Shown here piece by piece: positions 8,942 through 16,744 of a DNA stretch of 64,000 nt. The stretch's first letter is position 1; every line of letters starts with the position of its first letter. Where the stretch lies: positions 1,364,001 to 1,428,000 of the forward strand of contig CBDFMR010000005.1 in assembly GCA_965249765.1 (NCBI GenBank), in the 5' to 3' direction. The stretch comes from CBDFMR01 sp965249765 (lineage in GTDB: Bacteria > Bacteroidota > Bacteroidia > Chitinophagales > Saprospiraceae). The notes below the pieces were generated by a model. It saw only the letters and a list, made by a program, of their open reading frames with translations, did no database searches and was not told where the DNA came from. The position numbers were made by a program, and so were the translations under genes.

Positions 8942-8966
8942 ATTATATATTATTAAAATATATAAT
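8942..8966. repeat. AT-only inverted repeat in the ftsK upstream region
   Basis: ATTATATATT, a 5-base spacer and AATATATAAT form a perfect 10-bp inverted repeat in the divergent space between ftsK and the saccharopine-dehydrogenase-like gene. It could be a binding site or simply AT-rich sequence; nothing else is evident in 8820-9083. Confidence 0.3.
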
Positions 8967-9083
8967 ATATTGGTTTTGAATTACTTGGACGACTTTGATG
9001 GGGATGTTTTATTCTAAGGATTTCCACATATGGTCGATTTCACTAAATAGAGTACTTTAGCGCCTCAATTAAAAGCATCAGAT

Positions 9084-10217
9084 ATGACAAAAGTATTCAT
9101 CGCGGGGGCAGGCGGGATAGGTCGTGCTGTTGGCCTTATTTTGACAGCACTAAACCATATGGATTGTGAAGTGACCCTTGGTGACATATCGTCATCAGCT
9201 GCAGAGTCGGCAGTTAGTTTTGTAAACGAAGGTTCTTCCAGTGATCAGGCATCTTTTGTATTGATGCCTCGAGAAGGGTCAAGTGATGATCTTGACAATG
9301 TTCTGAAATCATGTGAAGTAATACTGGACTGCCTACCAGGGAGTCAGGCACCAAGGATGGCGAGATTGGCAGTTGACCACGATTGTCATTATGCCAATCT
9401 TACGGAGTATGTCAAGGAGACTGAGGAAATAATGGAAATTGCCAAAGGTGCCAGCAAGGGTTTTGTACTACAGACGGGATTGGCACCAGGGTTTATCAAT
9501 GTCCTGGCCTGTCGCCTCTATGAGCGATTTGTTGATAATTATGGAATGGAGGTAGTTGAACATATACAAATGAAGGTAGGCGCTTTGTCTCGACATGCAC
9601 CTGCACCGCATTTTTATTCTTTTACATGGAGTCCAATAGGTGTGGCTACTGAGTACCTCAAGGATTCTTACATTGTCAGGGATTCTGAGAAAGTGACGAT
9701 CCCGGCTTTGTCTGGACTTGAGAATATCATCATCGATGGTGAAGACTATGAGGATAATTTTACCTCGGGTGGAGCAGCTAACCTTCCTGAGTTTTTTGAA
9801 GGCAGAGCAAAAAATCTTGACTATAAGACGATCAGATATCGAGGACATTACAATTGGGTCAAGGATTGTCTATCGGAGATGTTTGCTAAAAAAGATAAGA
9901 TCAAATTACTCGAGCAACTGATGCTTGACAAGATTGCCTCTGTCGAAGAAGACAAGGTGATCATCTATGCATCGGTCAAGGGTAAAGATAAAAATGGAAC
10001 TTTGAGAGGGATAGAAGGAGCCTACGATATAAAACCCGTAAAAGTAGGTACCAAGACATTACGTGCCATACAGACTACTACGGCGTCAGCCTTATGCGAA
10101 GCCGCTAGATATTTGATTCAGAACAATCCTCAAGGTGTTATACTACAGAGTCAGTTGAGTACTTTGGATTTCCTCAATGGTCCTTATGTGAGTCACTTTT
10201 ATGGGGAGACAGAATAA
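9084..10217 (+). CDS. Saccharopine dehydrogenase-family oxidoreductase
   Basis: The 377-residue protein opens with a Rossmann NAD(P)-binding loop (FIAGAGGIG, G8-x-G-G-x-G13) and continues with DISSSAAESAV after the second strand and the GLAPGFINVLA segment typical of the saccharopine dehydrogenase/reductase family; the C-terminal half is the alpha/beta substrate domain. Such enzymes act in lysine degradation or synthesis, or as carboxynorspermidine dehydrogenases; the substrate cannot be told from sequence. It stands alone: ftsK is divergent upstream and a membrane protein convergent downstream, with no lysine-pathway neighbours. The start at 9084 places the glycine loop immediately at the N terminus, as expected. 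Confidence 0.8.
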   Translation: MTKVFIAGAGGIGRAVGLILTALNHMDCEVTLGDISSSAAESAVSFVNEGSSSDQASFVLMPREGSSDDLDNVLKSCEVILDCLPGSQAPRMARLAVDHDCHYANLTEYVKETEEIMEIAKGASKGFVLQTGLAPGFINVLACRLYERFVDNYGMEVVEHIQMKVGALSRHAPAPHFYSFTWSPIGVATEYLKDSYIVRDSEKVTIPALSGLENIIIDGEDYEDNFTSGGAANLPEFFEGRAKNLDYKTIRYRGHYNWVKDCLSEMFAKKDKIKLLEQLMLDKIASVEEDKVIIYASVKGKDKNGTLRGIEGAYDIKPVKVGTKTLRAIQTTTASALCEAARYLIQNNPQGVILQSQLSTLDFLNGPYVSHFYGETE

Positions 10218-10287
10218 ATAGAGATTTCAAGAAATCACCATCCTGGAGTCCAGATGTGGAATGTGTTCTTGCTATCGGTCAATACTT

Positions 10288-10800
10288 CTATCCACTCTTC
10301 AGGTGATGAATGCATTCCTCCGTATTAAACTGGGTGACCAAACCAAAGCAAAGCAAAAGAGCACTGCCAAGCATCAATACAGCCCCGATTCCCAATAGAT
10401 GATCTCTTTCTACTCCACAAGCACCCATGACTAGGACTACCACTCCGCTGAAGAGAATACCAGTGAGAAGATTCCGATAATTCCCCAAACTAGATTTGTA
10501 ATCATTCAATTGTCCGCTTATACTTTGATGGTCAGTGTATAGTTTCTTTATTTGGCTCAACCATAGACTTCGTCTGACAAAAAAAAAGCAGTAGAACAAT
10601 CCAAAGGGGATTGCACTAAGACTAAAAATGGTCCATACATACTTCACTTGGAAAAACCATGGAATGATAAATGTCATTGAAAGCAAAAGACCAGTGATGA
10701 TTCCTAAGACATTCGTCCAATGTTCCATTTTAAAAAATAGAGCTATTCTATTTTTTCGTAGTTGCACTATTCCTTCTATATTCTCTGATTTTTCAATCAT
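10288..10800 (-). CDS. Four-pass membrane protein of unknown function
   Basis: The 170-residue protein has two pairs of hydrophobic segments (about residues 31-50, 55-76, 112-130 and 138-157), separated by a basic and polar loop (SQIKKLYTDHQSISGQL). No family was recognised. It lies between the convergent oxidoreductase gene and the first degraded transposase, at the edge of the decayed island, and appears intact. Confidence 0.55.
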   Translation of the reverse strand: MIEKSENIEGIVQLRKNRIALFFKMEHWTNVLGIITGLLLSMTFIIPWFFQVKYVWTIFSLSAIPFGLFYCFFFVRRSLWLSQIKKLYTDHQSISGQLNDYKSSLGNYRNLLTGILFSGVVVLVMGACGVERDHLLGIGAVLMLGSALLLCFGLVTQFNTEECIHHLKSG

Positions 10801-10876
10801 TTATAGAATCAAAGATATAGAATATACTAGGATGGGTAGGACTCCTTGCCTCAGGGGTGTATGACAAAATGCAGGA

Positions 10877-12065
10877 TTAAGCTGCAAGTTTGATCAAATC
10901 GTCGATGATATTCCAAGCACAGCTCTTTTGATAGCATCTCAAATTGGCAATTGCCTGAGCTCCTTTTATTGACCATTGTTGACCTGAGAGTTTGAGTCTT
11001 TGTTGTATCACATTTCGATGGGCGGCCTCTATAGGTCCTCAACCTATCAATAAACCTTTGTCTTTGTATGTTTTGTAAAGCATCCGATCTTCATGTTGTT
11101 CATAGTAATTGATGGCTATTTGTTTAGCCTTTCTTGCTGGCTGACTCTTGGATCTTATATTTTTGATATTGGAGATCTCTTTCAAGACTTCATCATCAAG
11201 CAGCAAGTCCTTTTGCTGGTCAAGCCATAGTTTTCTTTTTTGTTCATCACCATATTGGTGTTTGGCTAAGTCTTCTATTTTCTCTACGGCATGGTAATAA
11301 TCAAGAATCTGGATGGCTCCTGGGTAGTTGTCTTCCACCCACCGCCATATCCATTTGGCACCATCTGCTACAAATACCTTTGGGTTAGTTATCATTGATA
11401 AATGTCTTTCCACCTTGGGTAAAAAATCGTCAACACTCCCTAAGTGACTGACGTATACTGTATCGACTATCTCTTTTCTATTGACCTGAATATCAATGTT
11501 TTGACTCTCGTGAAATACACGTGCCAGCTTATTCTCCTTCCACTTTTCTTCTCTAGTGAAAAGCATGCAAGCATCGACCATCACATAGGTGTGTTCATCC
11601 TTGTCTTTGGATGGTACAAGCATATACTCCGTATGGTTTGCTTGTACTATAGGGTCTATCTGTGCTCTATATCACTCGCTTACTCTCTGAAATTGCTTAG
11701 CACTCAAGTCAATGCCCAATAGTCTCTCTAGTATTTGAGAAGCATCCTCAAATACCGACCCCTGTGATAATAAGCATATCAAAGACTGCATATACATGCT
11801 CATCTTAAATGCCTGATGTTGTAACAAATGACCCTTCTTTAGATCAATGCGCCCAAATATGGTCAATACTTTTTTTTGCATTACGATCCTTGGGCAACTT
11901 GCCGCGGCTATTGGTTAACATACTTCACCCTTTTCGCAAGGTTCGCTCAAATAAATCCTTCTCATACTCATGGGCATCCGTCATCTTAGGTTCTATCTAC
12001 AGCCATGCATCTACTTCTGCTTCTACTGTTCTCAGGATGGATTGCTTTATTTGTTCTTTGTCCAT
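10877..12065 (-). mobile_element. ISKra4-type transposase, inactivated (copy 1)
   Basis: Reading from ATG 12065, segments join into a ~395-residue transposase of the ISKra4 type, with DGAKWIWRWVEDNYPGAIQI then LDYYHAVEKI carrying the acidic and histidine residues of the DDE-like core. It is broken by TAG at 11997-11999, TGA at 11925-11927, a frameshift at an A8 run near 11880, TGA at 11672-11674, and TGA at 11039-11041 (the related copy at 17.3 kb has serine there). The C terminus ends IKLAA at 10877. The following bases resemble those after copy 2 (GCAGCTTAAT, then ATACAC), suggesting the element's right end lies near 10855. No clear terminal inverted repeats were established. Confidence 0.85.
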
Positions 12066-12165
12066 GTCCTGTTAGGTTTTGGTTTTATCTATAACGTTGT
12101 ATCTGCATTTTGTCATTCACCCTGCCTCAATGTTATATCTTTGATACTTACCTTATTTTTGTTGT

Positions 12166-12590
12166 ATGAAGTATTGGTTGTTTTTACTTGGCTTTGCTAT
12201 CCTCTCTTTTCATTGCACCGATGATCCTTGTGATCAACCTGATAACCAAGAGTGCCTTGATGGTGATACAGACAATGATCGTATTGCCAACGGAGAAGAC
12301 TCGATCCTGAAGATCCATGTAATCCGGATTCTGACAACCTAGAATGTCCTACAGGAGATACGGATCAGGATGGGGTAATCAATAGTCAGGATATAACTCC
12401 TTAAGATTCTTGCCTGCCAAATCCACAAAATTTGAATTGTCCGACTGGCGATGCTGATAATGATGGTGTCATAAACAGCAAGGATTCTGATCCATTGGAT
12501 CCTTGCGTTCCCCTTAAACCTGCATTTTTTGAGAATATTGTAGGTGATTGGATATGGTCACTTAAAAGGACCTGGTACACAAAATAATAC
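12166..12590 (+). pseudogene. Relic of a TSP3-repeat lipoprotein
   Basis: The ATG at 12166 begins a lipoprotein signal (MKYWLFLLGFAILSFHC, lipobox SFHC). After it come acidic calcium-binding thrombospondin type 3 repeats: DGDTDNDRIANGED, then after a frameshift near 12300 GDTDQDGVINSQD, then after a TAA stop near 12402 GDADNDGVINSKDSDP. A trace of a C-terminal domain (ENIVGDWIWSL) follows before further loss of frame. At least one frameshift and one nonsense codon make it a pseudogene. A TATCTTTG element at 12136-12143 may be the remains of its promoter. Confidence 0.7.
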
Positions 12591-12704
12591 CACTGGATGA
12601 TATCGTAACCCGAGAATGGTGGATAGACAATGGCTATTTTTTTTTATGTCCAAACCATGACCGGCGGGATAGTTCAATTAACTGAGTTGTTAAAAAATAT
12701 AAGG

Positions 12705-13064
12705 TTACTCGACATACTCCTTCCTAATTACCAGGGCAAATACGTCGTTGTCAAGTTCAAGATAACCCTGTTCGTAACAAAACCTGTATGCTTTGCCTGC
12801 ATTGGTAATGTACTCATTGGTGAAATAGGAAATTTTAAATCCATTTTCAATCAGTTGTTCTCTGGTTACCTTCGTCTTGCCTGTAGGATTTAGCTTTTTG
12901 AGGATGCGTCTGTTTTTACGTAAAATATTATTGATGTTACGCATAAAATTTGTCGAGTCACTATTCATACGATTGTGATGTGACGAGCGACAACTATCTG
13001 AGCAAAACCTCTTGTCGGTTCGACCTTTAATCTTTTCCTTACATTCTATACACAAATGGGGCAT
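12705..13064 (-). CDS. Small zinc-finger protein of unknown function
   Basis: The 119-residue protein starts with a treble-clef-like zinc site: C5-x2-C8 and C21-x3-C25 within CIECKEKI and FCSDSCRSSHHN. A basic helix (NINNILRKNRRILKKL) follows, then a compact C-terminal region ending in FALVIRKEYVE. Similar short proteins are common hypotheticals in Bacteroidota (recollection). No transposase-like catalytic motif is present. It is one of only two apparently intact genes in the decayed island; a terminator separates it from the basic secreted protein upstream. Confidence 0.7.
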   Translation of the reverse strand: MPHLCIECKEKIKGRTDKRFCSDSCRSSHHNRMNSDSTNFMRNINNILRKNRRILKKLNPTGKTKVTREQLIENGFKISYFTNEYITNAGKAYRFCYEQGYLELDNDVFALVIRKEYVE

Positions 13065-13096
13065 GATGAGTGTTGATTTGCCCTTAAATATAAAAA

Positions 13097-13124
13097 GGAA
13101 GTGAGTATTCTCTTACTCCCTTCC
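13097..13124 (-). terminator. Terminator after the basic secreted protein gene
   Basis: GGAAGTGAGTA and TACTCCCTTCC pair with one mismatch around a 6-base loop; on the minus strand the hairpin is followed by CTTTTTATATTT. It lies between the stop at 13150 and the zinc-finger gene. Confidence 0.65.
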
Positions 13125-13149
13125 TTCTTAATAAATTGTAAGTAGCTAT

Positions 13150-13809
13150 TTACTCTTTGATGAACTTCTTACTTTTTTCGATGTGCTCTTTGGCAACTTT
13201 CAATTTTTCTTCTGCTTTACTAATACCTGATAAGCCATCTTGGTACTCTTTGTTGCTGATCTTCTTAGCATCTTTTGCTTCTTCTAATTCTGATCTTTTC
13301 TTGTCAATCTTTATTCTTGCCTTGCTTAATTTATCCTTTCTTCTCTTCATTTTCTGCTCCATACGAGTCTTTTTATCTGCATGCCTGGCTTTCGCTTTCT
13401 CGGCTCTTTCTTTTCCAAACTCTTTGCCATTCATCTCTCCTTTGTTCTTTCCATAAGCATGAGCTTTACCCTTCTTCTTCTCCTTTCGTTGGGCTTTTTT
13501 TACATTTCTCTTCTCTTTTCTTTTTACCTCTTTTTCATTTTTCTTTTTTAGTCTTTCTTCACGCTTCTTCATTCTTTCTTTATTCTTGGCCTCTAATTCC
13601 TCAGCGTTTATATCTTCCAATTTTTTTGGAGCATTGGTCTTGTCAAGTTTTATGGCTTCCTTCTCTGCCTTCTTTGCTGCCTTTTGTACCATTTTTTCTT
13701 GGGCCTTGGCCTTTCCATTACTGTTTCCTTGTGCTTCCACTATATTTCCTATTGATATGAATAGCAAACTGAAAACTGACATGAGAATTAGGAGTTTCAT
13801 CTTTTTCAT
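13150..13809 (-). CDS. Lys/Glu-rich basic secreted protein, coiled coil
   Basis: The 219-residue protein starts with a signal peptide (MKKMKLLILMSVFSLLFISIG, cleavage probably after VEA near residue 26). The mature part is extremely rich in lysine, glutamate and arginine with long predicted helices, and contains one more ordered patch, GKAHAYGKNKGEMNGKEFGKERA (in pieces: AYGKNKG, EFGKERA), which seems conserved among Bacteroidota secreted proteins (recollection). Function unknown. It lies 32 bases downstream of a truncated acidic lipoprotein relic in the same orientation. The long open frames on the opposite strand here are a by-product of the Lys/Glu codon bias. Confidence 0.7.
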   Translation of the reverse strand: MKKMKLLILMSVFSLLFISIGNIVEAQGNSNGKAKAQEKMVQKAAKKAEKEAIKLDKTNAPKKLEDINAEELEAKNKERMKKREERLKKKNEKEVKRKEKRNVKKAQRKEKKKGKAHAYGKNKGEMNGKEFGKERAEKAKARHADKKTRMEQKMKRRKDKLSKARIKIDKKRSELEEAKDAKKISNKEYQDGLSGISKAEEKLKVAKEHIEKSKKFIKE

Positions 13810-13841
13810 GATTGATGCTTTATGATTTCAATTTAATAATA

Positions 13842-14003
13842 TTAAAGCTCGTTTAGAGCTTCATCCAGTTCGTTTAATGATTCTTCTAAGAGAGCTTCAG
13901 TACTGTCAATTTCAGCAGCGGCTCTTTCATGCATTTCTATTTCATCGATTAGAGCCTGTTGTTCAGCTTGCCTTTTTTCACTCTTACAAGCAGATTGCTC
14001 ATA
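13842..14003 (-). pseudogene. Relic of an acidic helical lipoprotein lacking its start
   Basis: On the minus strand the frame entering from an upstream TAA reads SACKSEKRQAEQQALIDEIE, then EMHERAAAEIDSTEALLEES, and ends ELDEALNEL at 13842. The SAC box followed by a charged helix looks like a lipoprotein just after its cleavage site, but no signal peptide or start codon precedes it; the sequence upstream is unrelated. So the 5' end has been lost. It was probably the first gene of an operon with the basic secreted protein 32 bases downstream. Confidence 0.55.
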
Positions 14004-14540
14004 TTATCGAACAACTCTTTGTCTTATGCAAAAACCAAATCATGCAGGGATGGAAAACCTTCAAGGGTATGTGGAAGCAATTGTGGGCAACTCTATTTTT
14101 ACTGCCTTTGGAATTATTTTCTCATTGTCAAAAATTAAAACTCAACTACCGATACTGAATTACAACCTGTGAAAAGTAATAGTGCCTATGGCTATTGTGC
14201 CTGGAACAAATTCAACAAAATCTACTATGAAATATTCAAGGCTGGTGATTCATAAAACCATTTTGGTTATTGGGACATTGATCCCTATAAACAACACCTC
14301 TTTTAACTCTGTAGCTCTGAATCGCTGCCAAGTTCAACTCAATTGTATCTGAATTTTTTTATTTCGTATATTTATCCTTACTGATTGTCTCCTCTGGACA
14401 CCCTCCTTCTTATTCTTTGGGGTGAACTTCTGATACAATCCTTTATGTTGCCTGCAAGCATAAAGAAAAAATATTGTGTTCTCTAATTTAATATAGTGAA
14501 TACGAACATTTACAAACATTGTATTTATTGAATAACAAAA
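14004..14540. other. Noncoding debris without an intact gene
   Basis: No gene can be supported. A short plus-strand frame near 14030 (MQKPNHAGMENLQGYV to IFSLSKIKTQLPIL) stops at once and a further open piece (AYGYCAWNKFNKIYYEIF) follows, which may be scraps of a lost gene. The rest shows no recognisable coding pattern. Confidence 0.5.
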
Positions 14541-14964
14541 ATGGGAAAAATGGAAAAAATGAAAAAAGTTACATTTCTTTTGGGGTGATGCTCACCTTAT
14601 GCATGGGCTGCCAATCCTCCAATAATTCTGTTGTTTTGGACTCAATTTCTATAGCTTGCTTACTTAATACTGATATCCATTATCAGTATTCCTGTAGCCC
14701 GATCATTGATGGTCAATAATGCTTGTTTGTGCTTTTTTCCAATGACTAGGTCGATTTCTAAATACCACGGTTTTACATGAAGAAAGTCCATTCAGAATTG
14801 TTATTTCACCTTCCTTTCCCTTATCTGAAATTAAGGAACCCGCAGGAATTAGAATTAGAGAAGTAGCTCTCAAAGACAATAAAATTACTCCGGTCAACTT
14901 AAAAGATACTACCAGAAATCTCATTAGACTTGATTCCTCCATCCAAAAAATCATAAAACAATGA
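14541..14964 (+). pseudogene. Decayed lipoprotein gene upstream of the M64 relic
   Basis: Closely spaced ATGs (14541, 14550, 14559) precede a signal that reads MKKVTFLLG, then one base out of frame VMLTLCMGCQSSNNSVV, i.e. a lipoprotein (lipobox CMGC) broken at a CTTTTGGGG run. After more loss of frame, a clean coding stretch appears: TVLHEESPFRIVISPSFPLS, later NKITPVNLKDTTRNLIRLDS, ending in TGA at 14962-14964. That stop overlaps the ATG of the next gene (ATGA at 14961-14964), a sign of a former two-gene operon. Function not recognised. Confidence 0.55.
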
Positions 14965-16067
14965 AAATAAGATACTTGCAACTGACAAAAACCTATTTTT
15001 CTCTTATGGCCTTATTTCTGGTCACCCCCTTATTTGCTGGCCTCTCTTGCGATATCTCTTGACCCCTGTTTCTTAGATGCTGATACAGCTGGCCACCCTT
15101 CTTTTTATCTGCCCAGATGAACTGATATATTCTTTCAGTACTGAATCAGGAGTAGATAAACCTGGTACCTGTGATGACGGTTCTGGTTCAGGTACTGATG
15201 TTTTTGTACGTACATCATTAGATGCAAGCTATTGTGGCGGAGCTGGACTTCGAAGATGCATTTTAGCAGTCAATAACATAATCCTCAATAGCTTGATTCC
15301 AGTGCTTCTTTTTGGGCTTTGCTATCTGGCGTTCAACCGCTTTTTTATGTGCTAATTCAGCTCTATAAACCTTAGATCTCTGATCAGTGTTTCTTTTTAC
15401 CTACAGGGACCTGTACGGCTGATGATGCTGGAGGAGGAGCCGACATAGTAGGAATTTTTGAAGGTGCTCAATACAGAAATTGTGGTATTTACCGACCACA
15501 ATTTAATTGCAAAATGAGAGAAAGCAGCCAGATCTTTTGTTCGGTTTGTAGAAGAAAAGGGATTCAAACTCTGGATGACTATGTTTGTGGAACCACATCT
15601 TTTAAGTTTACCAATTTATTGATTAGGGATGACAGCGAGAGTTGGCAAGGCAAATTTCAATATCGTACCTTTGTTTCAGCGTTAAATGACCCATTCTTTT
15701 TTGAGATTTTTGCAACCCAAAATTAGAATGAAATTTTTCGCCGACCAGCCAACAGGCTTTTGGCCTAGGCTATCAAAAGCCTGTTGGCTGGTCGGTGCTG
15801 TGATATTTTTACAAACAAGAATACCGTTGCATTAACTACTTGGGAACTCTGGCAGGAGTAACCGCTCTTGATGGAGGTGCCAACATTAGCCTGAGCATTG
15901 AAGTGTGGGATGAAGACAGTTGGTTTACGGGTGGTAATGATAGAGTGGGTTCCGACACTTTTGAGTTCCAGAGTTCAGATAATTTTGGATTAGATAAAAC
16001 CACCCATATTTTTGATCGTGGTAATTACCGGATTGTAATCAGTGTATATCAGTCAAATCCAAGTTAG
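14961..16067 (+). pseudogene. Relic of a secreted M64-type metallopeptidase
   Basis: The ATG at 14961 begins a signal peptide (MKIRYLQLTKTYFSLMALFL to FAGLSC) that goes out of frame. Further on, STESGVDKPGTCDDGSGSG and TSLDASYCGGAGLRRCILAV match the region before the active site of M64 (IgA-peptidase-like) enzymes, and GIFEGAQYRNCGIYRPQFNC plus SSQIFCSVCRR matches the conserved segment after it. The stretch that should carry the zinc site HExxH is missing. A C-terminal domain (FTNLLIRDDSESW, later LSIEVWDEDSWFTGGNDRV) is split by a large perfect hairpin and frameshifts, ending at 16067. The family match is from memory of the M64 pattern and deserves a search. Confidence 0.6.
15741..15795. repeat. 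Perfect 22-bp inverted repeat (hairpin) within the M64 relic
   Basis: Positions 15741-15762 (start CCGACCAGCCAACAGGC) and 15774-15795 are exact reverse complements over 22 bases. The 11-base loop begins with the 8-base palindrome GCCTAGGC. It is GC-richer than its surroundings and lies between two halves of a protein domain, so it looks inserted. There is no good T-run beside it, so it is unlikely to be an ordinary terminator. Confidence 0.9.
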
Positions 16068-16127
16068 ACGATTTTTTTCTGTATGGCCTAAAACCAATAA
16101 TCCATAAAATACAATTTGAAGAAATAA

Positions 16128-16295
16128 AAAAGCCAGCAGGCAACATTAAAGGCTGAAGATTGTGTTGGAGACCTATTTTCGGACTGTGTTGAACATAGCG
16201 GTGCCGAGCAAGAAGCACTGCGGGCTATGGGTATTGGATTATTGACTATAAGCTATAAGAATAAGAAATACCCAGTGAATTTGGATAGTGTATAG
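16128..16295 (+). pseudogene. Unidentified open fragment
   Basis: Between a TAA at 16125-16127 and a TAG at 16293-16295 the frame reads KSQQATLKAEDCVGDLFSDC, then EHSGAEQEALRAMGIGLLTI and finishes KYPVNLDSV. The composition looks like real protein but there is no start codon at the left end, so it is probably the 3' end of a lost gene. No family recognised. Confidence 0.3.
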
Positions 16296-16422
16296 ATTGT
16301 GATGATAGATTCTATAAGCATGACAATTGGAATTCTGATCTGAAATTTATAAAATGAGCTGATTTCCTTCTTTTTAGACAATAGGTTGTTACTGTCGCAG
16401 TTGGCGACCTTGCAAATTACAA

Positions 16423-16741
16423 TTAGAATATAGGTTGATGTGTATGAATGATGGGCGGATCTTTGTTTGATGCAAAGATCTCCATCGTGATCATTTGTCC
16501 CTTGTTGCATATGGGGCATAATTTATTCTTGGTCCCAAAAATGCGTTGTATGGCAAGTTCTTTTCTCGCTGCACGATCTAACTTTTGGAACTTGGATAGA
16601 TGTAAGGCTGGGCGCGCTAATGAAAGACTCTTCTTTTTTACTGGCATTTGCCAAGAACCCATAATGGCGGATCTTTCTAAATCTCGGTGGAAGAATATGC
16701 AGGCAGAATCGCTGTAAGAACTGCGTTCCTGTGAGACTCAT
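16423..16741 (-). mobile_element. IS91-type transposase fragment, frameshifted
   Basis: From 16741 the minus strand reads LTGTQFLQRFCLHILPPRF then RKIRHYGFLANA, the hallmark segment of IS91/IS801-type HUH transposases just after the catalytic region. It then changes frame near 16650 and continues KKKSLSLARPALHLSKFQKL and CPICNKGQMITME (C-terminal CxxC pair) to the stop at 16423. The N-terminal catalytic part with the HUH and tyrosine motifs is absent: the fragment is cut where the ISKra4-type copy 2 begins. It is a dead remnant. Confidence 0.75.
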
Positions 16742-16744
16742 CTT

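Noticed and set aside
8820..9083. Promoter pair for ftsK and the oxidoreductase
   Set aside because: Only imperfect matches (TACTTTAG before the oxidoreductase) were found, so no promoter is claimed.
10877..12065. TGA recoding (selenocysteine or reassigned stop)
   Set aside because: Core genes such as rplC and rpmC end in TGA, and the same relics also contain TAG, TAA and frameshifts, so TGA is a stop here.
13157..13825. Long open frames on the plus strand opposite the basic secreted gene
   Set aside because: They are antisense to a Lys/Glu-rich gene with a clear signal peptide; such composition opens other frames. Their translations are Ser/Leu/Phe-rich without family features.
14703..14981. 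Minus-strand frame over the lipoprotein relic
   Set aside because: The plus strand gives a better coding stretch (FRIVISPSFPLS, NKITPVNLKD) that ends with an ATGA coupling; the minus frame is a shadow.
15741..15795. Ordinary rho-independent terminator
   Set aside because: The stem is far longer than usual, lies inside a coding domain, and no T-run follows directly on either strand.
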